A stretch of DNA of 64,000 bases from Ardenticatenales bacterium (lineage in GTDB: Bacteria; Chloroflexota; Anaerolineae; Promineifilales; Promineifilaceae). The notes under the pieces are model-generated. The model was given only the letters and a program-made list of their open reading frames with translations. It ran no database searches and was not told the origin of the DNA. Where the stretch lies: positions 1 to 64,000 of the forward strand of contig JACKBM010000008.1 in NCBI GenBank assembly GCA_020634575.1, read 5' to 3'. Positions 27,586 to 36,897 of this stretch are shown piece after piece. Within the stretch, counting starts at the first letter, position 1; each line of letters opens with the position of its first letter. The translations under genes were made by a program, and so were the position numbers.

Positions 27586-28500
27586 ATGACAGAAAAAACC
27601 GGCTTGATTTTTGACATTAAAAAATTTGCTGTTCATGATGGACCAGGTATCCGGACCACCGTTTTTTTCAAGGGCTGCCCGCTGAGTTGCTGGTGGTGCC
27701 ACAACCCGGAAGCGATGTCGCCAAAACCGGAGTTGGTCCTGTTTGAAACCAAATGCATCGGCATTGGCTCGTGCTTTCAGGTTTGCCCGCAGGGTGCCCA
27801 TGAAAGGCTGCCGGATGGCAGTCGTGTCTATCACCGCGATCTGTGTTTGCTCTGCGGGGAATGTGTTGAAGCGTGCTATGCCGACGCCCTGGTGATGGAA
27901 GGGCGCGAGGTAACAGTCGAAGAGGTGATGGTCGAGCTCAGAAAAGACATTCCGTTTTACGAGAATTCTGCTGGCGGGATCACACTGTCCGGCGGCGAAC
28001 CCACCTATCAGCACGAATTTGTGCTGGCCTTGCTGAAACAATGCAAAGCCGAAGGGCTCCATACAACCCTGGATACGGCCGGCCAAACCCCGTGGCGCAT
28101 CTTCGCGGAGCTGCTGCCCTACGTCGACCTGGTGTTATACGACCTCAAGCAGATCGACGACCGCAAGCACCAAGAATACACTGGCGTCTCCAATCGGATG
28201 ATTCTGGACAACCTGGCCAGACTTGGCACAAGCGGTGTCGCCATTGTGATCCGGATGCCGATTATCCCCGGTCTGAACGATGCCCGGGAGGACATTGAAG
28301 GGGCGGCCCGCTTCCTGAGCGGGCTGGCCGGCATCAGTCATGTCGACCTGCTGCCCTATCACAAATTGGGTGAAGCGAAACATGCCCGTTTGGGCAATGA
28401 ATACCGCCTGTCTCACCTGGAGACGCCCGAGCCAGAGCAGATGAACGAAATTGCGGGGTGGATGCGGGCCTTTGGCCTGGAGGTTTATGTTGGCAGTTAG
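27586..28500 (+). CDS. glycyl radical enzyme activase, radical SAM (304 aa)
   Basis: The radical-SAM motif CxxxCxxC appears in GCPLSCWWCHNPE (about residues 29-41), after KFAVHDGPGIRTTVFFKG, the usual start of PFL-activase-type proteins. An insertion holds two further ferredoxin-like cysteine clusters (CIGIGSCFQVCP and CLLCGECVEAC), as in activases of dehydratase-type glycyl radical enzymes rather than PflA. SGGEP follows. It abstracts hydrogen from the glycine of the partner enzyme using S-adenosylmethionine. The gene begins 15 bp after the enzyme stop, so the two are co-transcribed. The two extra clusters favour a non-PFL substrate for the partner. Confidence 0.95.
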   Translation: MTEKTGLIFDIKKFAVHDGPGIRTTVFFKGCPLSCWWCHNPEAMSPKPELVLFETKCIGIGSCFQVCPQGAHERLPDGSRVYHRDLCLLCGECVEACYADALVMEGREVTVEEVMVELRKDIPFYENSAGGITLSGGEPTYQHEFVLALLKQCKAEGLHTTLDTAGQTPWRIFAELLPYVDLVLYDLKQIDDRKHQEYTGVSNRMILDNLARLGTSGVAIVIRMPIIPGLNDAREDIEGAARFLSGLAGISHVDLLPYHKLGEAKHARLGNEYRLSHLETPEPEQMNEIAGWMRAFGLEVYVGS

Positions 28501-28644
28501 GTGGTACGGGCCGCGGCCAAGTCGCCTCGCCTGCTTTCACCCGATAGGACAAAAGCCATTTGCGCAGAGCCACGCTTACTCTGTGAGTTGTCCCAATGGC
28601 CAAACTAAAGCAGAATTCAGCCACCAAATAAAAAGGAGGCAATC

Positions 28645-29646
28645 GTGGAATTTCGAGATTTAGGACGAACTGGGGTGAAGGTTTCCCCGCTATGTTTGGG
28701 GGCCATGAACTTCCCCACCCCATCTGGCGCTGATGAATCCGTCGAGATGATCAATCGCGCCCTGGATGGCGGCATCAATTTCATTGATACGGCCAATGTC
28801 TACAACCGGGGCGAAAGCGAGACAATCGTGGGGCAGACGCTGAAGGACAATGGGCGGCGCGATGAGGTTGTTCTCGCCACCAAAGTCTACGGAACCATGG
28901 GCGATGGCCCCAACGAAGGCGGCGTTTCCCGCTATCACATCATCAAGGCGTGTGAAGATTCGTTACGGCGCCTGCAGACCGACCGGATTGATCTGTACCA
29001 GTTACACCGGCCGGGTATGACAGTCCCCCAGGACGAAACATTGCGCGCCTTTGATGACCTGGTCAGGTCCGGCAAGGTGCGTTACATCGGCTGCTCCACC
29101 CACCCGGCCTGGATGGTGATGGAGGCGTTGGCGATCAGCGAGCGGGAGCATCTGGCCCGTTACATCAGCGAACAGCCCCCGTACAATTTGCTGGACCGGC
29201 GCATCGAGAACGAACTGGTGCCGCTGGCGCAAAAATATGGCCTGGCCCTGCTCCCCTGGTCGCCGCTTGCCGGCGGCATCCTGGCCGGACGCTACAACAA
29301 TCCCGAGACGTTCCCGGAAGGGTCACGGGCGTCCAAAGGCTCTATGTTTGCCAGCCGGGTGACACAGGCCGGCATCGACGTGGCCCAAAAGCTGGAAAAA
29401 ATGGCTGCAGAACGGGGCCTGACGATTACCCAGCTGGCCCTGCTGTGGGCCAAAGACCAGCCCGGTATCACGGCGCCCATCATCGGGCCGCGCACCATGG
29501 GCCATCTGGACGATGCGTTGGGCATCCTGGATAAATCATTGGACCCGGCCGACGTGGCCCTGTTTGATGAGCTGGTGCCGCCCGGCAATGCCGTAGCTGA
29601 TTTCCACAACAGCAATCCGTGGATGAAAGCCCGCGTTCAGGGCTAA
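28645..29646 (+). CDS. aldo/keto reductase (333 aa)
   Basis: A TIM-barrel NADPH oxidoreductase of the AKR superfamily. The catalytic tetrad is visible as D48 (FIDTANVY), Y53, K80 (VVLATKVYG) and H121 (LYQLHRPG). The start is GTG 28645 with AAGGAGG seven bases upstream. It lies 144 bp after the activase gene on the same strand and may reduce an aldehyde made by the glycyl radical enzyme; that link is contextual only. The C-terminal GPRTMGHLDDAL segment fits the NADPH-binding end of AKR group members. Confidence 0.93.
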   Translation: MEFRDLGRTGVKVSPLCLGAMNFPTPSGADESVEMINRALDGGINFIDTANVYNRGESETIVGQTLKDNGRRDEVVLATKVYGTMGDGPNEGGVSRYHIIKACEDSLRRLQTDRIDLYQLHRPGMTVPQDETLRAFDDLVRSGKVRYIGCSTHPAWMVMEALAISEREHLARYISEQPPYNLLDRRIENELVPLAQKYGLALLPWSPLAGGILAGRYNNPETFPEGSRASKGSMFASRVTQAGIDVAQKLEKMAAERGLTITQLALLWAKDQPGITAPIIGPRTMGHLDDALGILDKSLDPADVALFDELVPPGNAVADFHNSNPWMKARVQG

Positions 29647-29665
29647 ACGCACGAGACAAATCGAG

Positions 29666-31225
29666 TCATGATTCGGGTAGTTTGGGGGAGGGAGCCGTCG
29701 CCTGGCCCAGTGAGGCCTGGGCCAACTCCACGCCAGCCTGGGTCAACGGCAGGAAGGAGACGGTGACCCCGGCTTGTTGCAAAGATTCTGCATGTTCGGG
29801 ATAGCGCAACAGGGCGGCGACGAAGCCATCATACTTTTCCTGGCGTAGATTGTTGGCGGCTATTATTTTTGCTTTGACATCGCTCAAGGTCAGCAATATG
29901 CCTTCCACATGGGCGAGATCCAGTTTGGCCCACAGTTCTGCATCTTTGGCATCCCCCAGGACAATGCGGCGGCCCGCTTGCAGCTGCTGTTTAATGCGCG
30001 CGGGATCAGCATCCAACCCTAGCGGCCGTTTACCTTGAGTGATCAAATAATCATAGGCGGCGGCACCGGCCGGACCCATCCCTAAAATCAGATAATCAGC
30101 CGCGCCTAAACTGAGGGGAGCATGATCAGGATGACGTCCAGCCCGCTCAAAGCGCAGCAAACTGGGTTCAAGTCGCTGCCATAATGAATCAGCCAGCCGG
30201 CTCAGCGGTGCGTTGAGAGCATAGGAGATAGCGACAAGCAGCGCCAACACAGTGACGAATTGGGCTTCAATCAAGTTTGCCGCCGCGGCACCGGCCGCCA
30301 CTATCAGGGCAAATTCACTGTAGGCCGTGAGGGAAAGGGTACTGAGAAACGCCGTCCTGGCCCGCAGCTTAAATAGCAACATAAGGAAAAAGAATAGGAC
30401 GCCTTTTAAAGGCAGCAGCAACAAGAGCAAACCAATCAGCAACCAGCCCTGAACATCGGGCAAGCCGGCCAGCCCCACCTGGAGGAAAAAGCCCACCAGA
30501 AACAGTTCCTTGACCCCCCATAATTTGTCATATAGCTCATCGGAGCGGGCATCGCCGGCGAGAAGCATACCGGCCGCCAAAGCGCCCAGCTTGGCATCCA
30601 GCCCAACCATATTAAACAGCCAGCCAACGCCCAGGGCGAGCAAAAGGCCATACAGTATCAGGAGCTCATCGCGCCCGGCCAGATACAACAGTTTCAATAG
30701 AATGGGTCGGAGCAGAGGCAGGGCGAGGAGGCCTAACGCCCAGACGGTCGGTGCGCCGCCACCGGCCAGGACCAGTAGAACAACGGCGACGACATCCTGT
30801 AAGATCAGGATGCCAATCGCCAGGCGACCATGATAACTATCCAGTTCGTTACGGCCATCCAGCGTTTTGGCCGTGAGAACTGTGCTAGAAAAGCCCAGGC
30901 TGATGGCAATGATAACGGCTACGCCTGGCGAAAATTGCAGACCAATAAAGATGAGCCCATACAGAAGCGCGCTGATGAGCAGGTGCAAACCGCCACTGCC
31001 CAACACCTCAATCTGCAACAAACTGCGCAAATTGAGATGGAGCCCGACCGAGAACAGCAAGAGGACAACGCCCAAATCCCCGACAACAACGAGCGTCTCA
31101 GCCGTGGTCACGCCAAACAGGCTCAGAAACAGTCCTGCCGCCAAATAACCGACCAGCGAGGGCAGACGAACACCCTTCGCCACCATCCCGGCGACAAAAG
31201 CAGCCAGCAGCCAGGCCAGGGTCAC
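29666..31225 (-). CDS. Kef-type monovalent cation/H+ antiporter with TrkA-N domain (519 aa)
   Basis: About 12 hydrophobic segments occupy residues 1-360, with the CPA2 features GYLAAGLFLSLFG and GFSSTVLTAKTL. From about residue 375 a RCK/TrkA-N domain begins with DYLILGMGPAGAAAYDYL, a Rossmann nucleotide-binding motif. CPA2 proteins exchange K+ or Na+ for H+ and are gated by NAD(H) or thiol adducts through this domain. The order (antiporter, then TrkA-N, no TrkA-C) is that of KefB/KefC-like proteins. It converges on the aldo/keto reductase with only 19 bp between stops. Confidence 0.92.
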   Translation of the reverse strand: MTLAWLLAAFVAGMVAKGVRLPSLVGYLAAGLFLSLFGVTTAETLVVVGDLGVVLLLFSVGLHLNLRSLLQIEVLGSGGLHLLISALLYGLIFIGLQFSPGVAVIIAISLGFSSTVLTAKTLDGRNELDSYHGRLAIGILILQDVVAVVLLVLAGGGAPTVWALGLLALPLLRPILLKLLYLAGRDELLILYGLLLALGVGWLFNMVGLDAKLGALAAGMLLAGDARSDELYDKLWGVKELFLVGFFLQVGLAGLPDVQGWLLIGLLLLLLPLKGVLFFFLMLLFKLRARTAFLSTLSLTAYSEFALIVAAGAAAANLIEAQFVTVLALLVAISYALNAPLSRLADSLWQRLEPSLLRFERAGRHPDHAPLSLGAADYLILGMGPAGAAAYDYLITQGKRPLGLDADPARIKQQLQAGRRIVLGDAKDAELWAKLDLAHVEGILLTLSDVKAKIIAANNLRQEKYDGFVAALLRYPEHAESLQQAGVTVSFLPLTQAGVELAQASLGQATAPSPKLPES

Positions 31226-31363
31226 TGTATCATCTCCTTGGTTACCTCAGCTCAACGCCTGAGATAATCAGCCCGATCAAACTGCCAAATACCTGTACAA
31301 AATATGTGCAGATACATTACATTATTTGTGCAATATCGGCAAATTCGCTGGCCGCAGGGCTGT

Positions 31364-33463
31364 TCAGGCGATTGCCTGCGCGTTGCGCCAGGCCAGCGCC
31401 ATGATCGTCAGCACCGGATTAAACCCGCCATTGGTCACATGCAGGGAACCATCGCAAATAAACAGATTCTCATGACCATGCACCCGGCCCCATTTGTCGG
31501 CGACAGACGTTTGCGGGTCGTCGCCCATCCGGCAGGTACCGGCCTGGTGTTGGCCGCCGGTCAGGCGAAGCGGGAGTGTCTCATAACTCTGGCCCCACAA
31601 TTCTGTGGCGCCCGCCGCTTGCAGCCAGGCCATCGCCTTCTGGCGCATAAACTCCGCCGTTCGATAAGATTCCGGATGAACTGTGCCGCTCAATTTAGCC
31701 ACGGGCATCCCCATCTGATCCCTTGTTTTTGACAACGTGACTCGGGCCGTCGCCTGCGGGATCTCCTGTACCGGGCCGGTAATCTGGCAGGCCTGCCGGT
31801 AAGCGTGGCGCATGTACTGCTTGTTGGCCGCACCCCAGGCGGGGACACCTTCAGGCCGCGGCTTGTTCCAGAAAATGATCGGCAGGACGACAAACTCGTT
31901 GGCCAACATGCCGCCGCCCACGATGCCCGGATTGCCATGATTAAAATCACAGGTGGCTATGGAAACGCCGGGACCTCTGTTATCCTGGATGTCGCCGGAC
32001 ATCCGCCCATAGGCTGCCGGGTACAAATGGCCCTGGAGATGGCGGCCCACCTGATCAGAGTGATTGCCAATGCCGTTTGGGTGGTGAGCGGAGCGGCTAT
32101 TCAACAGGAGCCGGGCCGTCTCGATGGCGCCGGCCGCCAGGACCACACGCCGGGCGCGAATCAATTTTTCCTCGAGGACGCCGTCGACCAGCGTACGCAC
32201 AATTACACCGCTGACCTTACCGGCCGGATCCACCGCAAGCGACGTCACCTGTGTCCCCGTCAGCATGGCACAGTTACCCGTGGCAAAAGCCCGGGGCAGC
32301 ATCGTGTTATGTGAGCCATTCTTGCTATTGGACGGGCAGGCAAAACCGACGCACTCGCCACATTGCACACAGGCAGAACGGCCGAGATACGGTCTGGTAT
32401 TGATGAGCAGCGGGGCCGGCGCGGTTCCCCAACCCAGCCTGGCAGCGCCTCGTTGCAGCAATTCGCTGGACGGATTCGCGGGCACTGGCGGCAGCGGATA
32501 GCCTCTGGCCCGATTGCCCTGGTCGCCAAAACCGGTGTCCGAACCAGCCACACCGACTTCCCATTCAACCCGCTCATAAAATGGCGCCAGGTCCTCGTAT
32601 TGCAGAGGCCAGTCGGCCAGCGAGCTATCCTCAGGCACCCCATAGACCGAGGCCATCTGGAAATCTTTAGGGTGGAAGCGCCAGGCCTGGGCACCGTAAA
32701 CCCGAGTCCCACCGCCAACGGTCATCGCGTTGTTTTGATAAGCGCCATGATGCGGCGGCACCAGCTGGCCATCCAGCACCTCACGTGGATTACCTTCCAG
32801 ATCTGGCCCGGTATTATGCCCATGGCGACTCAGCCGGTGATTGCGCAAGTGGTCGCGAGACAGCGCCGCCGTCGGCAACCAGTGGCCGCGTTCGATTACG
32901 AGGACCGTCTGGCCGGCTTCAGCCAGAACGCCAGCCGCGATCCCCCCACCAGCACCCGCGCCAACGACGATCGTCTCATACTCGTCGGCAACCATCCGCC
33001 AGGTAACGATATGCTGCTGCAAAATGTTTTCGTTAGCGAAATTGTGTGAGCCCGGCGCCAACTGGCCGCGCTCAAAGCCCATCATCCGCCAGGAGAGACC
33101 ATCCCTATTGCCGCCGTTTTCCGGATCACTGTAATAACCATCAGCCGTCAGGGCGATGAGCTGTTCGATGAACTGCTGGGGATCAATGGTCCAGCTCGTC
33201 CGTACCTGGCCTAGCTGTATTTCCGTGATCAAACCATCGAGTTGCTGATCGGTTAACTCAGCCACGGTCTGGCCAAACATGACGCTGCTTTCTTGCTCAG
33301 TCAGCTGGCAGCCCAGTTCAATCATTTGCCGCAGCGATTCTTTACCCGGACCCAGAAATCGGGCCAGATACACGAGGACGCCATTGTTCTCGGCGTTGGG
33401 AAATTCATCCTCGGGAATAATGCGGTTTATTAAACAGGTCAGGGTTGAAATTGCTTGGATCAT
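31364..33463 (-). CDS. GMC oxidoreductase with gluconate-2-dehydrogenase-subunit-3-like N-terminus (699 aa)
   Basis: The first ~150 residues resemble gluconate 2-dehydrogenase subunit 3. From about residue 160 (TIVVGAGAGGGIAAG) a GMC flavoprotein follows, with CVQCGECVGFACPSNSKNG in the middle and the C-terminal HQAGTCRMG and FNPVLTIMALA signatures. Fusion of the small subunit and the FAD subunit gives a self-contained sugar or alcohol dehydrogenase. No Tat or Sec signal precedes it, so it is probably cytoplasmic or exported with a partner. ATG 33463 has GAGGAAGGA at suitable distance; an upstream in-frame ATG (33481) has no site. Confidence 0.9.
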   Translation of the reverse strand: MIQAISTLTCLINRIIPEDEFPNAENNGVLVYLARFLGPGKESLRQMIELGCQLTEQESSVMFGQTVAELTDQQLDGLITEIQLGQVRTSWTIDPQQFIEQLIALTADGYYSDPENGGNRDGLSWRMMGFERGQLAPGSHNFANENILQQHIVTWRMVADEYETIVVGAGAGGGIAAGVLAEAGQTVLVIERGHWLPTAALSRDHLRNHRLSRHGHNTGPDLEGNPREVLDGQLVPPHHGAYQNNAMTVGGGTRVYGAQAWRFHPKDFQMASVYGVPEDSSLADWPLQYEDLAPFYERVEWEVGVAGSDTGFGDQGNRARGYPLPPVPANPSSELLQRGAARLGWGTAPAPLLINTRPYLGRSACVQCGECVGFACPSNSKNGSHNTMLPRAFATGNCAMLTGTQVTSLAVDPAGKVSGVIVRTLVDGVLEEKLIRARRVVLAAGAIETARLLLNSRSAHHPNGIGNHSDQVGRHLQGHLYPAAYGRMSGDIQDNRGPGVSIATCDFNHGNPGIVGGGMLANEFVVLPIIFWNKPRPEGVPAWGAANKQYMRHAYRQACQITGPVQEIPQATARVTLSKTRDQMGMPVAKLSGTVHPESYRTAEFMRQKAMAWLQAAGATELWGQSYETLPLRLTGGQHQAGTCRMGDDPQTSVADKWGRVHGHENLFICDGSLHVTNGGFNPVLTIMALAWRNAQAIA

Positions 33464-33642
33464 GGGACTGTCCTTCCTCATTTGCGGCCATTATCCCACC
33501 GGCAACACGCCCGGCGCCAGCAAAACAGCCCCGGCGCGGACGCATGGCCATCACAGATCTGGGCCGACGAGAATCTGCTCTGGCATCTGGCGCTCAAATT
33601 GGGTAAGTTTAGCCACTAAACGACGAGTATCGTAAGGAGAAA

Positions 33643-34749
33643 ATGATGGAACCAATGAAGCCTGAGGTGATGATAGGTCAGGTCAACGACCTACCAACCA
33701 TGAACCGTGAATTGGCGACAGCGTTTTTGCAAGCTGCCGCGTCTGTCCTGACGGCGGAACAGGGCCGCAAAGTGCAGCGTGTCTTCATCACCGGAGACGG
33801 TGATTCCTACCACGCGGCCCGAGGGGCCGAGATGGCCTTTGAAAATATCGCCCGGATCCCCTGTGAGCCCATGAGTGCCCAGCGTTTTCTGGATTATGGT
33901 GCGGAATGGATGCCGGTCAAAGCGGCCGGGGACACCCTGGTGCTGGCTATATCCGCCTCCGGCCGGACCCAGCGCGTGGTGCAAAGCGTCGAACGCGCCC
34001 GCGAATATGGCGCCCTGACGGTGGGCGTGACCGGCAATGCCGGCAGCCCGCTGGCCCTGGCGGCTGAACACCAACTCATCCTGCAATTGCCTGACATGGG
34101 TCCCTCGCCGGGCATCCGGACCTACAATGCCAGCTTGCTGGGCTTATACGGGCTGGCCCTTGCTTTGGGCGAGCAGCAACTCACCCTCTCGGCAGAAGAA
34201 GCCGGCGCAATTCGCACCGAGATCAGCGAGCTAACGACCGTCATGGCAGCGACGCTGGCGGCGAGCGAACCAGTGTGTCATGAAATTGTAGCCGCCTTGA
34301 AAGGGGCCGACACGATGGTCTGGCTGGGCAGTGGCCCGAGCTACGGTACGGCGCTGTTTGCCGCCGCCAAAGTTGTGGAAGCGGCTGGCCTATTTGCCAT
34401 CGGCCAGGACCTGGAAGAGTGGGCCCATGTCGAGCGCTTCGCCTATCCGGACAACATGCCTGTCTTTATCATCGCCCCGCCCGGCCGCAGCCATTGGCGC
34501 GCCGTCGCCCTGGCCAAAACGGCGAAAGCAATCGGCCACCGCGTCATCGCCCTCGTCGACGAAGGGGATCAGGAGTTAGCCGAGCAGGCTGACTACGTCC
34601 TCCCGGTCGCCGGCGCCGTCCGCGAAGAGTTCACACCGCTCGTTTATCATATTGCGTCCAACTTCATCGCCTCCTACTGGGCCACAAGCCTGGGCCGATA
34701 CCCCTTCCATTCCAATGATGCCGCCTTCCGGGAGGCGTCGCGTCACTAG
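33643..34749 (+). CDS. SIS-domain sugar isomerase/deglycase (368 aa)
   Basis: Two tandem SIS domains: the first around VFITGDGDSYHAARGAE and LAISASGRTQRVV, the second around MVWLGSGPSYGTALFAAAK. This matches the isomerase half of glucosamine-6-phosphate synthase (GlmS) and its stand-alone relatives (AgaS, FrlB), which act on amino-sugar or glycated-amino-acid phosphates. There is no glutaminase domain. ATG 33643 has AAGGAGA upstream. It is followed 87 bp later by the hydantoinase pair on the same strand, with a GC-rich stem-loop between. A deglycase or aminosugar role is possible; the substrate is not determined. Confidence 0.9.
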   Translation: MMEPMKPEVMIGQVNDLPTMNRELATAFLQAAASVLTAEQGRKVQRVFITGDGDSYHAARGAEMAFENIARIPCEPMSAQRFLDYGAEWMPVKAAGDTLVLAISASGRTQRVVQSVERAREYGALTVGVTGNAGSPLALAAEHQLILQLPDMGPSPGIRTYNASLLGLYGLALALGEQQLTLSAEEAGAIRTEISELTTVMAATLAASEPVCHEIVAALKGADTMVWLGSGPSYGTALFAAAKVVEAAGLFAIGQDLEEWAHVERFAYPDNMPVFIIAPPGRSHWRAVALAKTAKAIGHRVIALVDEGDQELAEQADYVLPVAGAVREEFTPLVYHIASNFIASYWATSLGRYPFHSNDAAFREASRH

Positions 34750-34771
34750 GCCCCTCATCTGCAACAAAGTG

Positions 34772-34797
34772 TGGCGGCGGCCACTGCGCCGCCGCCA
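34772..34797. other. GC-rich stem-loop between SIS and hydantoinase genes
   Basis: TGGCGGCGG (34772-34780) and CCGCCGCCA (34789-34797) form a perfect 9-bp stem with an 8-base loop. There is no T-tract, so it is unlikely to be a complete terminator. It may reduce readthrough or protect the upstream mRNA 3' end. Confidence 0.45.
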
Positions 34798-34836
34798 TAC
34801 ATTCAGGCAGGCAAACAGCTTCAGGAGAATTGGCCA

Positions 34837-36897
34837 ATGGGTCTTAAGCTGGGCATCGATACCGGTGGTACCCACACCGACTTTGTCTTACTGGACAGCG
34901 AAAGCGGGCAAATCTGGACCGCCAAGGTCCCGTCCACACCGGCCGATCCCCTAAATGGCGTGCTGACCGGGCTGGCAGCGGTGTTAGAACGGGCCGGCGC
35001 GACCAGCAGCCAACTCGCTGAACTGACCTACGGCACGACCATCGTGGTCAATATGCTGGTGCAGCAGCAAGCCATGCAGACCGGGCTTATCACGACCAGG
35101 GGATTCCGCGATGTGTTGGAGATCGGCCGGGCCTATCGCCAGGGCAACATCTACGATCTCTATCTTGACAAGCCGGAACCGCTGGTACCGCGCGATCTGC
35201 GCCTGGAGGTGACGGAGCGGCTGAATTTTCGGGGTGAGGTGTTAACGCTTCTGGATGAAGACGAATGCCGGCAGGTTATCCATACCTTCAAACAGCGGGA
35301 GGTAAACTCCATCGCCGTCTGTTTGCTGCACAGCTACGCCAATCCCAGCCACGAACAGCGCCTCAAAGAACTTATCAGCGCTGAGTTTCCCGAAGCCTAT
35401 GTTTCCCTGTCCAGCGAGATCAATCCCGTCTTCCGGGAATATGAGCGAACCTCCACCACTGTCGTCAACGCCAGGGTTATGCCCGCCATGGTCAGCCATC
35501 TCACCCAGTTCACCGACCAGATGCAAAGTCACGGTGTCGGCGCCCGGCTCTACACGATGCAGGCCAATGGCGGGAAGGCGACTTTTGCCGCCGCCAGGCA
35601 AAAGCCGGTCCACGTAATCAATTCGGGACCGGTGGGCGGTGTGATTGCCGGCGCGGAAATTGCCCGGCAGGTTGGCTGCCGGCAAGCCATCACCCTGGAC
35701 ATGGGCGGCACAAGCTGCGACGTGGCCTTGCTTGACCTGGGCCAACCAGTCATGGCCGCCCACAGCCAGGTCGCCGGCTACCCGGTGCAGATTCCGAGCA
35801 TTGACCTCAACATCGTGGGCGCTGGCGGCGGTAGCATCGCCTGGCTGGACAGCGGCGGCGGCCTCCGGGTCGGCCCGCGCAGCGCCGGGGCGGAGCCGGG
35901 ACCCGTCTGCTACGGCCGGGGCGGCACTGAACCCACGGTGACCGATGCCAACCTGGTCACGGGCAGACTAAACCCGGATTATTTCCTGCAGGGGGCTATT
36001 CGGTTGGATGAGGCAGCGGCACACGCAGCGATTCGCGCGAAAATTGCCGAGCCTCTGGGCATCTCAACTCTGGCGGCTGCCGCCGGCATTCTGGCTGTTG
36101 CCAATGCCACCATGGTCCGGGCAATTAAGTTGATGACCGTCGAACGAGGTTTTGATCCGCGTGACTTCACTTTAATCGCCTTTGGCGGCGCCGGCCCTTT
36201 ACATGCGCTCCAGCTGGCCGAGGAGCTGGAAATCCCGACTACGATTGTGCCCCGTTATCCGGGTAACACGTCGGCGTTGGGTCTGGCGCTGGCGGATATC
36301 CGGCATGATTACGCGGCCACCCGCATCGAGTTGTTAACCGAGGCAGAGCCGGCCGCAGTCGAGGCGGTGTTTGCGCGTCTGGAGGCTGCGGCGCGGGCGC
36401 AACTGGCGGCTGACCAGTTGCCGGCCGCCGCCGGCGTGCTTAACCGTTTTTGTGATTTGCGCTACTACGGGCAGGGTTTTGAACTCACGGTACCGGTGGC
36501 CGGTCCGATCACCAGCCAGGCCGATCTGGCGGCGCTGGCGGTTGCTTTTCATGAAGCCCACCGGCGCTCGTTTGGCCATGCCAACGAGGGCGACCCGGTC
36601 GAGATGGTCAACTTACGGGTCAGCGCTGCGGGTGAGGCGGGCAGGCCGGATATGCGGGACCGGCCGGTGGCCGCCCCAAGCCAACAAATCCCAGCCACCC
36701 GCTCCGTCTTTATTGACCAGCAACCACACATTTGCCAGGTATACCGGCGCAGTGCCCTGCCAGCAGGCGCAACCCTCTCTGGTCCAGCCATCGTGGAGCA
36801 GGCCGGTTCGACCACGCTGCTCTTACCCCGGCACACGGCAAAAGTGGACCCATTTGGCAATCTGGTCATTGCCCTGGAGGCGAACGATGGCCATTAA
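34837..36897 (+). CDS. hydantoinase A / N-methylhydantoinase A family subunit (686 aa)
   Basis: An ASKHA-fold ATPase subunit of the hydantoinase/5-oxoprolinase/acetone-carboxylase family. It begins LGIDTGGTHTDFVLLD, then has LTYGTTIVVN, NSGPVGGVIAGAEIA and ITLDMGGTSCDVALL, all standard nucleotide-binding segments. ATG 34837 is chosen because AGGAG lies nine bases upstream and family similarity starts there; the frame is open further upstream. It overlaps the B-subunit gene by 11 bases. The pair performs ATP-dependent ring opening of hydantoin- or oxoproline-like lactams, or carboxylation of small ketones. The substrate cannot be told from sequence. Confidence 0.93.
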   Translation: MGLKLGIDTGGTHTDFVLLDSESGQIWTAKVPSTPADPLNGVLTGLAAVLERAGATSSQLAELTYGTTIVVNMLVQQQAMQTGLITTRGFRDVLEIGRAYRQGNIYDLYLDKPEPLVPRDLRLEVTERLNFRGEVLTLLDEDECRQVIHTFKQREVNSIAVCLLHSYANPSHEQRLKELISAEFPEAYVSLSSEINPVFREYERTSTTVVNARVMPAMVSHLTQFTDQMQSHGVGARLYTMQANGGKATFAAARQKPVHVINSGPVGGVIAGAEIARQVGCRQAITLDMGGTSCDVALLDLGQPVMAAHSQVAGYPVQIPSIDLNIVGAGGGSIAWLDSGGGLRVGPRSAGAEPGPVCYGRGGTEPTVTDANLVTGRLNPDYFLQGAIRLDEAAAHAAIRAKIAEPLGISTLAAAAGILAVANATMVRAIKLMTVERGFDPRDFTLIAFGGAGPLHALQLAEELEIPTTIVPRYPGNTSALGLALADIRHDYAATRIELLTEAEPAAVEAVFARLEAAARAQLAADQLPAAAGVLNRFCDLRYYGQGFELTVPVAGPITSQADLAALAVAFHEAHRRSFGHANEGDPVEMVNLRVSAAGEAGRPDMRDRPVAAPSQQIPATRSVFIDQQPHICQVYRRSALPAGATLSGPAIVEQAGSTTLLLPRHTAKVDPFGNLVIALEANDGH

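Noticed and set aside
36371..36886. Upstream extension of the hydantoinase B frame
   Set aside because: Arg/Pro/Trp-rich sequence in the shadow of the A-subunit gene; the real start is ATG 36887, where family similarity begins.
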